Part shown: positions 20,120-29,752 of the stretch, one piece after another | How the letters are laid out: every line of letters starts with the position of its first letter | Numbering within the stretch: the stretch's first letter is position 1 | Source: Caulochytrium protostelioides | Taxonomy: Eukaryota > Chytridiomycota > Caulochytriomycetes > Caulochytriales > Caulochytriaceae | Reading direction: 5' to 3' | NCBI GenBank assembly: GCA_003615045.1 | Contig: ML014157.1 | Coordinates: 60,003 to 124,002, forward strand | DNA: 64,000 bases | The notes under the pieces: model-generated | Database searches by the model: none | Seen by the model: the letters and a program-made list of their open reading frames with translations, nothing else | Told to the model about the DNA's origin: nothing | Translations under genes and position numbers: made by a program

Positions 20120-20840
20120 GGCCTCGCGGCCCCCCGCGGCGGCCGCCATCCCCGCCCGCGCGGGCTGAGGGCCCGCCCAAGCGCAAGGACAACGCCAGGA
20201 CAGCGCCAGGGCGGCGCGGGGGGCAGGGGGCGTTTCATACGGCGGCAGCACGCCGCCGGAGGACACCCCTCGTGTCGCGACGGCGGCGGCAGCGGCAGCA
20301 GCGGCAGCGGCAGCGGCAAGCCCGCGGGCAAGCCAGCGTGTGGCCATGGGCGGCGACCACGTGCGTTCGAGGTGCCACAGACGCCTTCGCTGCGTCGCCT
20401 TCGCCGACTCTCCACACCCGACGGCCGCTCCTGAGTCTGTTATTGTTCTCCGCGGGGCCGTTCGCCGGTCGCCGCTCGTCACTCTCCCGTGCCCCCGTGC
20501 TGTGCTTTCATGCATGGCCATCGCCCGTCATCCTCCTCCGTCGCTGCGTACCGCTTGGCGCTCCTGCCCGATCCGTCGCGGTCCGCTCGCCCACGCCGCC
20601 GCTGGCTCTCGCGTTCCGTGGCGCTGACACCATCGCGTGCTCGCCGGGGAGCCGTACCGGCACGCGCGCGGATACACCCGAGACCGCTGAGCCACCCGCG
20701 CGCCCGTTCATCCATTGACCGATCTGCCCATCGGCGTTGCTTGGTCGTGGCTGCTGTTGGCACAGGGCGGCGGATCGTCCCTCGGAGTAGCGTTGGCGTG
20801 CGCAACCTCCCGCGCCAGAGCTTCCGGCCCCTCGGCCGCC

Positions 20841-20882
20841 GTTCGGGTTCCGCCGTTCGGGTTCCGCCGTTCGGGTTCCGCC
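20841..20882. repeat. 14-base tandem repeat, three copies
   Basis: The unit GTTCGGGTTCCGCC occurs three times in direct tandem without mismatch. It sits in the gene-poor region upstream of the polo kinase. Confidence 0.85.
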
Positions 20883-22526
20883 GTCCGTCCTGAGTCCGCT
20901 CTCGGCTATCGTCCGCGTCATCCCGAAGCCCATCTGACGAACGCCGCATCCCATCCACGACCCAGCGCGCAGCCACGCGCCTGGAGAGCCCACACACCCC
21001 CCACACGCTGACGCGTGGACGAGGCCCGCGGACTCACGGTCCGCCATACCGGCACCGGCCGTCATCAACGGCCTCGACGCGTCGCCTCAGACGGCCCCGA
21101 CCGTGGCGATCGGACACCCGCTGGCACGTGACCGGACGGCATCATTGCTGCCGGCCGTGCTCTCAGGTTGACCTTCGTTCGGCACCGGCAGCCGGCGTGA
21201 GAAATCCGTTCGAGACGTGACAGGTGCCCCCCGCCCTCGCCTGCCGTGCCGGGCCCTGCCGTCCTAGCGACCTACCGCCGCCCAGCCCCCTGTCACGGCT
21301 GACCGACCGTCGCCACGACGACAACGACAACGCCACCGCCACGACGCCGACGCCGACGACGACGACGGCCTGGCGGCGATCGAGGGGTTTCTCTCGCATC
21401 CTCGCTCTCGTGGCGCTTTCCTTTGACGTGGCATCGGCACGGCGCAATACGAAACGCCGCGAAGCGCAGAAACGCTGCGCTCGTCGTGGGAAGTCGGCTG
21501 CCGCGATTGCCGTCGTCGTCGTCGTCGTCGTCGTCGCTGGCGGCCTCGCGGCGCCCGGCGTCATCCACGAGCGCCTCACCGATCGGCGGAAGCGGCAGCG
21601 TGGTGCAGATCTGTCTGGCTGTCTGGCCGGCCGATCAGGCACTGGCCGGGTTCGAGCGGCAGAGGGAGACGGCAAGCCGAGGGCACGCCGAGGGCCGGCA
21701 GGCAGGCGGGCGGGGAGGAATTGCCGCTGCGCGCCTCGCGGAGTCAACGCGGGATCGCCGGCGGTTTCCGCGAGGGATCCCTCGTAGCGATCCGAACCTG
21801 TCGTCGGTCCTTTTTCCTCGTTATCACGGAAATCTCTCCAGCCGAGTTGTTCTTTCTCGTCACGGGGACTGAGACCCCGTGCAACGACAAGCACGGTCGC
21901 GTGGTTGTCGTGGGGACCGACCCAGTACATTCGAGCTCCCGCGCGATCTCATGCACCGGCCCACGCCGCTGACTCTCAACGTTTGGCATCTCTCCCGGTA
22001 CCGTGCGCCCCGCGTCCGGTCTCTTTTTCTCTCGCGAGCTGCCGACTGACACGACCACGACAGCCTCACTGCGCCTGTGCTTTTCGGCTGTGCGTGTCGG
22101 CGACCCCGGCCTGCCGCCATCGTCGTTGCCTTCGTGGGCCAGAAGCGACGACGGGCTATATAGATCCTGCTACTCGAACCCCGCGATCCACTCCACGCGC
22201 CGCCCCGGACCACGTTCTGCTGCTGCCGCCTCCGCTTGCCCGTTGGGTGGCTGGGCCTTCTCTGGGACCGGTGAAGGGCCATATCTGAGAGCCGATTTTG
22301 CTCATTCTGACCAAGTCGCCATCTTCCCAACCAGCGCCCTGTGCCCCGTGCGAACACTGAAAACGTGCGTTCCATTCGTAGTCATTCCGTTCTGGCTGCT
22401 GCTCGCCGTTGCATCATCCTGCCTACCGCAATTTTTTTTTGAATTGGCGTTGGTTTCCCTTTCTCCGCCTCGTGGCGCCTGCTTCGGGTTCTCCGGCCCT
22501 GCGCGCCGCGTGCTGCCACAACCGCC

Positions 22527-25500
22527 ATGGCGGCGCCAGGGATGTATCCCTACGAGCCGTCGCCGCTGGCCGCTCCGATTGGCGAGGCCATGGCCTCCCA
22601 CCGCCCTGGCACGGGCACCTATGCCGTCCCGGCCACGGCGGCCCCGACGGCGACCAATGCCAAGCTGAGCAGCCATCCACCCGTCGCTTCATCAGGTGCC
22701 GCCTTGCCCACCTCGGCGCCAGCGGCCGCCGTCGCCGCGCCACCACCGCCCCCCGTGCCCGAGCAGAAGCCTGGCGACGGCCAGCCCAAGCCCAATCCGA
22801 ACTCGCCCAAGAATTTCCCGCCACCGCCGGAGGTCTTGCACGACCGCAAGCAGAAGCAGACGTATGCGCGGCTCGGACTGCTGGGCGAGGGCGGGTTTGC
22901 GCGATGCTACGAGATTGTCAACCCCGCCGGCAAGCACATGGCGGCCAAAGTTATCTCCAAGGCCTCGCTCAAAACGCAAAAAGCGCGCTCGAAGCTGGTG
23001 GCCGAGGTCCGCATCCACCAAGGCCTTAACCACCCGGGCGTCGTTCGGTATCACCACGCGTTCGAGGACGACGCGAACGTCTATATCGTGCTCGAGCTGT
23101 GCACGAACCGGACCTTTGTGGACTTGCTTAAAAAGCGCAAGCGACTCAATGAGCTCGAAGTTCGGTTTTGGATGTGGCAGCTGCTGGCCGGTGTCAAGTA
23201 CCTCCATGACAACCACATCATCCACCGTGATCTGAAGCTCGGCAACCTCTTTTTGACCGAGGATCTGTCGATGCGCATCGGCGACTTTGGCCTCGCGGCC
23301 AGTATCAAGCACGACGGCGAGCGCAAAAAGACGATCTGCGGCACGCCCAACTACATTGCCCCCGAGGTCCTTTTCGATACCCAGAACGGCCACTCCTACG
23401 AAGTGGACATCTGGTCGCTCGGCGTCATTATGTACACGATGCTCATTGGCCGGCCGCCCTTCCAGACCAAAATTGTCAAAGCCATCTACAAGAAGATTAA
23501 GGAGAACAGCTACGAGTTCCCGCCCCAAATCACGCTGTCGCCGGAAGCCAGAGGCATGATCACCTCGCTGCTGCACAGCAAGCCTGAGTGCCGGCCCAAT
23601 ATCGCGTCACTGTTTCGGCACCCGTTCTTTACGAACGAACCCATCCCCAAGACAATGCCGCTGGCCGTCCTGTCGCGGCCCATCACCGTCGATGAAATCG
23701 AGCCCATGGTGCTTCCACCGCCGCCGCCACTGCCCACGCCCGCTGCTTCTGTGGCCACTGCCGCAGAGCCGGGCCCCGGCGATCTGGCCGAGGGGACGAC
23801 GCCCAAGCACACGCTCGTGGCTGCCGCCAATCCGGACGACGTTGCCGCCGTGTACGACCGCGGGGCACACCCCTATCCGCACGCGGTGGCGGCGGCGCCG
23901 CCGCCGCCTGCGGCCCACGCCGTCACGGGCATCGCGCCCAGCAGCCACCGCCTGACGCGTGACCTGACGCCCGCCGCCATCGTCGCGTCCGGCCTCGACG
24001 CGCGATACCAGACCCTTGTCGGGCGCAAGCGCACGAGTGTCGAAGGCACCCTCGCTAAGATCCACCAGCGCGAGCAGCTCATGGGCCGATCCCACGCGTC
24101 CGGGGGCGGCGTCGACGCCGCCGCGGCCGCCGGCGGTGACGCCGACCCGACACCTCCGCTGTCCGCGGCGCCGCCGCTGTCGGGCTCCGACCGCCCCGGC
24201 CTGCCGGAGATGTGGATCAAGCACCGCGCCGAGCTCGCCGCGCCGACGCATCCGCCGCTCGCGGCCGTGGGCAAGACGGCATCCTCGCCGGCCGCATCGC
24301 GTGGCTTGGAGGCGGACCTGGCGTCCGCGGCCAAGCCAGTGCTCTTGAGCCGCGCCACCACGGGCTCGGTGGCGGCGACGGGCTCGACGGCGGCCGCGGC
24401 GGCGGCCGCCCGTCGCGACGGCAGCTCCGACAAGGGGTCGTTCGATACGGGGTCCTCCGGCTCCGGCCACTCGCAGCGGCAGGACGCGGCACGCCGCGGG
24501 TTCCCGCCGGGCCCTCACGACGCCGTCACCGACGAGGCCGCGGCGGCGGCGCTGAAGGGATCCGTCCCGGCGGGCGGGTCCGCTCCTTCGGCGGCCTCGC
24601 TGGCGTCGAGCGCCATGGACCGCATCCGCAACTTTGTCCACGGCCACACCGGCGCCGCGTCCACCGCATCGGCGGCGGCCGCGGCGGCGGCGGCAGCGCC
24701 GACCACGGCTCCCTCGGCCATAAGCACTGCGGCGCTTGTGGCGCCCGTGACGACGATCAACGCCGTCGAAGCCGCCGGGCCCGGTTATGATCATGCGACG
24801 GCCGCCGGCGCGCCCACCCACCGGCTCTCGGTCGGCGTGCGCAGCCCCCTGTCCCGCCCGGGCACAGGCGTGCACTCTTCGGGGACCTTGTCCTCAGGCA
24901 GCAACCACGGGCCTTACGGCCAAGCCGAGCCGGCGCTCTCCTCACCGACGCCCAAGACGATCGACGGTGCTGCTCCGGGTCATTACCGCACAAGCCACCA
25001 CCACAGTGGCAGCGGGGGTGGCAGTGGGAACGGCAGCGGGAGTGGTAGCGGCAGCGGCAAGGCATCGCGCGTGGTGCATAGCACGCCGCCGACGAACGGC
25101 AAGCTGTCGTCCAAGAAGCCGGCCACGGACGGTGCAGCGGCACCAGCCGACTCGCTTCCGGGCACGCCCGGCGGGTCGGGCAGCATCGGCCTGCTGGAGC
25201 AGATGCATACGGTCCTGGACGAGGGCCTGGCCGCCCAAAAGAAGGGTGCCCTGCCCCGCTTCGCGCTCAACCCGATCATGGCGCGCCACCCCTCGCGGGC
25301 TGCAGACACCCCGGGGAACTTCATTACGAAGTGGATCGACTACTCGAACAAGTATGGCCTGGGCTACCAGTTGCGCAACGGCTCGACAGGCGTCTACTTT
25401 AACGACTCGACGACCATCACGCTGGCAGCCAACAACCACAACTTTGAGTACCTGTTCTACGAGACTCAGCCGTCTTCGCAGCGCGCGGTGCTTGTCAGGC

Positions 25501-25934
25501 AAAGCCATACCTTGACGCACTTCCCGCCGGAGCTGCAGAAGAAAGTGACGCTGTTGAAGCATTTCCAGTCGTACATGTACGAGAACCTGTATCGTGCGTG
25601 CGACCCGGCCGACGACGCGAGCGAATCGAGCGCCGCGACGACCCGTCTGGATTTTTTGACCAAGTATCTGCGCACGAAGCAGGGCGTCATTTTCCGGCTG
25701 AGCAACCAGGTCCTGCAGCTGAACCTCTTCGACCATACCAAGGTCGTGCTGGGCGACGGCGCGCGCTGCGTGACCTATGTCGATAAGAATCGCACGCTGC
25801 GGACCCAGCCCCTGATCGCTTTCCTGGAAGAAGGCGATCCGGCCGTGCTGGAGCGCCTGGCGTATGCCCGCGATGTGATTTACCAGATGCTCATCAAGAA
25901 GCGGCAGCGCGCTGCGACGGCGATAGCCGCTTAG
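22527..25934 (+). CDS. PLK1: polo-like kinase (PLK1/Cdc5 family) with a long disordered linker
   Basis: This 1135-residue Ser/Thr kinase controls mitotic entry, spindle poles/centrosomes and cytokinesis. After a Pro/Ala-rich N-terminus, the kinase domain spans about residues 110-365: glycine loop GEGGFARC, VAIK-type lysine in AAKVI, catalytic HRDLKLGN near 233, DFGLA near 253, and an activation loop KKTICGTPNYIAPEV with the activating Thr near 269. The C-terminus has both polo boxes. Box 1 is near 930-1000, with the conserved Trp in KWIDYSNKYGLGYQL. Box 2 is near 1040-1110, with the phosphopeptide-binding His and Lys conserved as DHTK at 1069-1072. Between kinase and polo boxes lies a low-complexity Ala/Ser/Gly/Pro linker of about 550 residues, far longer than in human PLK1 or yeast Cdc5 (600-705 residues total). 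The ATG sits in ACCGCCATGG context. It converges with the P5CDH gene. Confidence 0.95.
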   Translation: MAAPGMYPYEPSPLAAPIGEAMASHRPGTGTYAVPATAAPTATNAKLSSHPPVASSGAALPTSAPAAAVAAPPPPPVPEQKPGDGQPKPNPNSPKNFPPPPEVLHDRKQKQTYARLGLLGEGGFARCYEIVNPAGKHMAAKVISKASLKTQKARSKLVAEVRIHQGLNHPGVVRYHHAFEDDANVYIVLELCTNRTFVDLLKKRKRLNELEVRFWMWQLLAGVKYLHDNHIIHRDLKLGNLFLTEDLSMRIGDFGLAASIKHDGERKKTICGTPNYIAPEVLFDTQNGHSYEVDIWSLGVIMYTMLIGRPPFQTKIVKAIYKKIKENSYEFPPQITLSPEARGMITSLLHSKPECRPNIASLFRHPFFTNEPIPKTMPLAVLSRPITVDEIEPMVLPPPPPLPTPAASVATAAEPGPGDLAEGTTPKHTLVAAANPDDVAAVYDRGAHPYPHAVAAAPPPPAAHAVTGIAPSSHRLTRDLTPAAIVASGLDARYQTLVGRKRTSVEGTLAKIHQREQLMGRSHASGGGVDAAAAAGGDADPTPPLSAAPPLSGSDRPGLPEMWIKHRAELAAPTHPPLAAVGKTASSPAASRGLEADLASAAKPVLLSRATTGSVAATGSTAAAAAAARRDGSSDKGSFDTGSSGSGHSQRQDAARRGFPPGPHDAVTDEAAAAALKGSVPAGGSAPSAASLASSAMDRIRNFVHGHTGAASTASAAAAAAAAAPTTAPSAISTAALVAPVTTINAVEAAGPGYDHATAAGAPTHRLSVGVRSPLSRPGTGVHSSGTLSSGSNHGPYGQAEPALSSPTPKTIDGAAPGHYRTSHHHSGSGGGSGNGSGSGSGSGKASRVVHSTPPTNGKLSSKKPATDGAAAPADSLPGTPGGSGSIGLLEQMHTVLDEGLAAQKKGALPRFALNPIMARHPSRAADTPGNFITKWIDYSNKYGLGYQLRNGSTGVYFNDSTTITLAANNHNFEYLFYETQPSSQRAVLVRQSHTLTHFPPELQKKVTLLKHFQSYMYENLYRACDPADDASESSAATTRLDFLTKYLRTKQGVIFRLSNQVLQLNLFDHTKVVLGDGARCVTYVDKNRTLRTQPLIAFLEEGDPAVLERLAYARDVIYQMLIKKRQRAATAIAA

Positions 25935-26298
25935 TCTGATTCGCGTAGGATCCCCCCTTGTTTTCTATCTCTTCCCTTCGCGTGCGCGTGTGGCTGGACC
26001 AACACCTTTGACGACGCTTGAATGGGAATTCCCCCCTTTTTTTTTGCACGGGCCGAGACAGGCAATCGAAAGCTGCGTCGTCTCACTGTGGAACCCCCTT
26101 CCCCCCTCGGACATGGGCTACTTTTGTATCTGTTCTTTCTTTTTCTTGTTCACTCTTCATTTTCTAGATAGGCCCATGACAATAAATTAGCATACGCTAG
26201 CTGATTGTGTTCCGCGTTCGTGACGGACGGAGGGACATCACCGGTTTCTGATTGCCGAGCCGAGCAGCAGGAACAGCAGCGTGATTCGATACCGCAGA
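25935..26298. other. convergent 3' spacer between PLK and P5CDH
   Basis: These 364 bases are T-rich on the plus strand, with a T run near 26036-26045 and repeated TTTTCT motifs near 26140-26165 and an AATAAA near 26181. This fits overlapping 3' UTR and polyadenylation signals of two convergent genes. No gene is seen. Confidence 0.6.
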
Positions 26299-28266
26299 TT
26301 ACGCGAGGTTGGACGGGTACTTGACGTCGGTGACGGGGACAAAGTTCTCCTTGATCGAGCGGGCCGAGACCCAGCGGAGGAGGTTGAGCGCAGCGCCGGC
26401 CTTGTCGTTGGTGCCCGAGTGGCGGCCGCCGCCGAAGGGCTGCTGCCCGACGACGGCGCCTGTGCACTTGTCGTTGATGTAGAAGTTGCCGGCGGCATGG
26501 CGCAGCGCGTTCGAGGCCTGGATCACGGCGGCGCGGTCGTCGGCGAACACCGCCGCGGTGAGGGCGTAGTTCGAGGTCGCGTCAGCGAGCTGCAGCGTTT
26601 CTTCATACTGGGCCGCGGGGTACTTGTACAAGGTGACGACGGGCCCGAAGAGCTCATTGACCATCGTAGGGCTCTTGGGATCGGTCGTCTCCAGCACGGT
26701 CGGCTCGATGAAGTAGCCCTTCGATGCGTCGGTCTGGCCGCCCGCGAGAATCGTGGTCGACGCGTTCTTGCCGGACTTGATATCGGCGAGGTAGCCGTCG
26801 ATGCGGTTAAAGGCCTGCTCGTTGATCACCGCCGTGACAAACGTCTCCGAGTTCTCCGGGGGGCCCATGTGCAGGCGGGCTGTCTCCTGGAGCAGCATGT
26901 CGCGGAACTCGTTGTAGCGCGTGTCGGGCACATAGACGCGCGAGCACGCCGAGCACTTCTGGCCGTTGTACTCAAACGCTGCGCGGACCGTCTGGACCGC
27001 GGCATGGCGCATACTCGCGCTCTCGTGGACGAAGTGCATGTTCTTGCCGCCCGTCTCGCCGACGATGCGCGGGAACCCGCGGTAGACGTCGAGGTTAGCC
27101 GCCGCCTTCTGCCACAGCTGCTGGAAGATCTGCGTGCTGCCTGTGAAGTGCAGCCCCGCAAAGTCGCGGTGGCCCATGGCCTGCTCGGCCATCGACGCCG
27201 CGTCGCCGGGCAGGAACTGGATCACGCCCTTCGGCAGTCCCGCCTCGTGCAGGATCTCCATAATGAGCAGGTTCGAGTAGACCGCGGCATCGCTCGGCTT
27301 CCACAAGACGACGTTGCCCATCAGGGCGGGCGCCGACGCCAGGTTACCGCCGATGGCGGTGAAGTTGAAGGGCGAGTACGCGAGCACAAAGCCCTCGAGC
27401 CCGCGGTACTCGGTGCGGTTCCACGTGGTCGGCGAGTTCTCGGTCGGCTGCTGCGCATAGATGTCGGCAGCATACTGGCAGTTAAAGCGCCAGAAATCAC
27501 ACAGCTCGGCGGCGCAGTCGATCTCGGCCTGCCAGACGTTCTTCGCCTGGCCGAGCATCGTCGCGGCCATCATCTTGTAGCGGTACTTGTGCGCGAGCAG
27601 GTCGGCGGCTTTGAGGAAGATGGCCGCGCGGTCATTGAAAGGCATCGCTTCCCACGTGGCGCGGGCCTGCATGGCGCCCTCGACGGCCTGGACGACGTGC
27701 GACGCCTCGGCGACACTGTACTCGCAGAGCACGCGCGCATGGTCGAACGGCATGCGCTGCTTCGTCTTGCGCGCCGTCGTCACGCGCTCGCCATTGATGA
27801 TCAGCGGCACCTGGAATGGGCCATTCTGGTCCAGCTCCCGCGTCATGTCGCGCAGCACGCGCTGTACGGCCAGGCGCTCCTTGGAGCCAGGCGCATATGC
27901 CATCTAAAGCGAAATCACCGGAGGATCGCGACACCCACGATGGGATAGATGAGATGGGTGGCATCATTATAAAGAGAACATGCGGTGAGTGATGATGCTG
28001 CCGCCCATCAAGCATCTGACGCTTCATCGTCGTCGTGAGGATCGGCGTCGCTTTACCATCGGCTCGTTCGTAATCTTGGGCAGGCGGAAGTGACCGAGCA
28101 CGGGGGCGGTCGTGGCGTTGGCCGACATAGTGAGCGTGCGGCGTGAGGACGTGGCGGCGGCGGCGGCGGCGACGGCGACCGCCTGGGGACGGCCCAGGGC
28201 AAGCGTCATGCCGCGTGCGGTCCGCATCGCCGCGCGGCGCGCGGGCGTTCCCGAGATCAGTGACAT
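26299..28266 (-). CDS. PUT2: mitochondrial delta-1-pyrroline-5-carboxylate dehydrogenase (ALDH4), two exons
   Basis: This NAD-dependent aldehyde dehydrogenase oxidises glutamate semialdehyde (from P5C) to glutamate, the second step of proline catabolism in the mitochondrial matrix. Exon 2 (27903-26299, 534 residues) has the P5CDH signatures: YRGLEGFVLAYSPFNFTAIG, a VGETGGKN general-base Glu, catalytic Cys in NGQKCSACSR and QQPFGGGRHSGTNDK near the end. Exon 1 (28266-28057, 70 residues) supplies an Arg/Ala-rich, acid-poor targeting sequence followed by LPKITNEPM. It joins exon 2 to give NEPMMAYAPGS, which aligns with the NEPVLAF region of animal P5CDH. An upstream in-frame ATG at 28317 is unlikely because a TATA-like sequence lies within that extension. 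The spliced protein is about 604 residues; the family is about 560. Confidence 0.93.
27904..28056 (-). other. intron in the P5CDH gene (153 nt)
   Basis: The donor is GTAAAG after ATG (28059-28057) and the acceptor is CTTTAG directly before the ATG that opens exon 2. It is phase 0. The length is a multiple of three, but the intron contains an in-frame TGA, so retention would truncate the mitochondrial form. Confidence 0.85.
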
Positions 28267-29752
28267 AATGAGGGTGCGATGGGACGGACGGATCAGTATA
28301 TAAAATGGCGCGATCACACGGGTTTCTCGCTGGTCTGAATGACGGGTGACGTATAAGCATCAAGGGTCGGCGCGCCGGTGTGATCGGGTGATCCTTCCAT
28401 GGTTTCATATCTGTGGACCCATGTCGAGTTGGCCCCTCACGAACGTCCAGCTTTTATGATCCGAGGAACCCTGGGACCCTACCCAAGCCGTTGAACACGG
28501 TATTGCCGACTGTTGTGCCGTCCTCGTATGCGGCACACTCACGCCGTCGAGAGACAGAGCGGAAGGCCAACCGAGAGAGACAGAGCCATCCCACGAAGCC
28601 CTAGGAGGCCCTGGGAGGCCCGGCGCGCCTTCTCTTCGCGAAGGCCGCTTATCGCATTTACTGCGCCACGCCACGTCCCCCGCCATCGCAGCCCGCATCA
28701 CGCGATGCGCGATCACCCGCTGTCCCCGTGACCGGCCGCGCCAACTCCGCCGGGGCTGCCTGGCCGCCAGGCACCGCGCTCAAGCTTAGCCCCGCGATCG
28801 AACCGACTCAAGCGGGCGATAGCTGAGCGTCAAAACCACCGTGGATACCGAAGGAGGCCAGCACCACGGAACCCACGGCGTGCAACAGGGGTCGCACCAG
28901 CGCTGTCGAGCTCTGTCGGGCTTCATGGGTCGACGCGGCAGGCCGCAGCCGACGGTCGAGTCGTCGCCGCGCCAGCCGCCAGCGCCGACGCTGGCGTCGT
29001 CGTCACGGCGTGGCCTGGGCCCCGGGACCTGGGAAGCCGTCGCGTCGGCTCATGGGCCCGCACGCGCCGGCGTCCATGGGCAGCGTCCGTGGCGCACGGG
29101 GCCTGATCGGCGCCATAGCCGCCGTGGTGGATGAGAGAGCATCAACGCGCACGCCACCTGGGCGTGGACCTGCGCGGCGCCGGCATGGAAGCCGTCGAAG
29201 CGCCCTTTCCGACGCGCGGCGGGGCGGGAGGCACGGGCCGGCGGGCGCGGGATCGCCGTCGGGGCGGCGGCGAAAGCATCATGGCGCGGCGGCGGCCGCG
29301 CCGGTGACTCCCGCCATCGCGTCCACAACACTGAAACGGCACGAGACGGCCGCGGGGTCATACACCGCATCGCAAGGGCGAGCGCACGCGAGAACAGCGA
29401 GACATGGCCGTCCCGTCGCCGGCACGTGCCAAGTGCTGGGAAGGGCGTTCTATCAAGACGTACGGCGATGGTGCGCGCCTGGCCCCGCGACGCGGTCATG
29501 AGGCGACGCGGTCGCGTCCGTGGATGGGGAACATACCACTCGTGATACCCGCATTCTCCGTCTGTCTTGCCATTTCGCGTTACCCCATTTCCTGCTTTGC
29601 GACCTCTAGAACACGTGTCCGCGTGAATCCCGTCGTTAGCGGCAAACAAACCCACGCTCACGTCCTCTTGCCCGACTGATCGGCAGCAACAGCGTCCTCT
29701 CGCGACGGCCCGCGCGGCAATCGCCACCTCCGTTGAGGCACAGTGGGTCGCG
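28267..29752. other. divergent intergenic region between P5CDH and the MDM1-motif gene
   Basis: About 1.5 kb between divergent starts holds both promoters. A 267-codon minus-strand frame (29853-29050) is Arg/Ala/Pro-rich with no family resemblance, and its start overlaps exon 1 of the plus-strand gene, so I do not call it. Nothing else is recognisable. Confidence 0.5.
28294..28306 (-). promoter_or_regulatory. TATA-like element upstream of P5CDH
   Basis: On the minus strand the sequence reads CATTTTATATACT, about 30 bases upstream of the chosen ATG at 28266. The position suggests a very short leader. This is inference from sequence alone. Confidence 0.4.

Larger units (their letters stand above)
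18242..22526. other. 4.3-kb region with no recognisable gene
   Basis: This is the longest gene-poor stretch. The part to about 19250 has mixed composition; 19250-22500 is very GC-rich with long open frames on both strands (395 codons plus, 374 codons minus, overlapping 19.2-20.5 kb). Their translations are Gly/Arg/Ala-rich without domains, as expected from stop-poor GC-rich DNA. Local repeats include a CCGTGG hexamer run near 19757-19783, a 21-base palindrome, a threefold 14-base repeat and a GTC trinucleotide run near 21511-21537. A CTATATAG motif near 22153-22160 could serve the polo-kinase promoter. A non-coding RNA or lineage-specific gene cannot be excluded. Confidence 0.5.

Noticed and set aside
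19247-20521. Long open frames on both strands (395 and 374 codons)
   Set aside because: They overlap each other, have low-complexity Gly/Arg/Ala composition and no domain. Such frames are expected in stop-poor GC-rich DNA.
22150-22200. Segment with CTCGAACCCC resembling a tRNA T-arm
   Set aside because: No complementary acceptor or D-arm sequence on either strand; more likely promoter DNA of the polo kinase.
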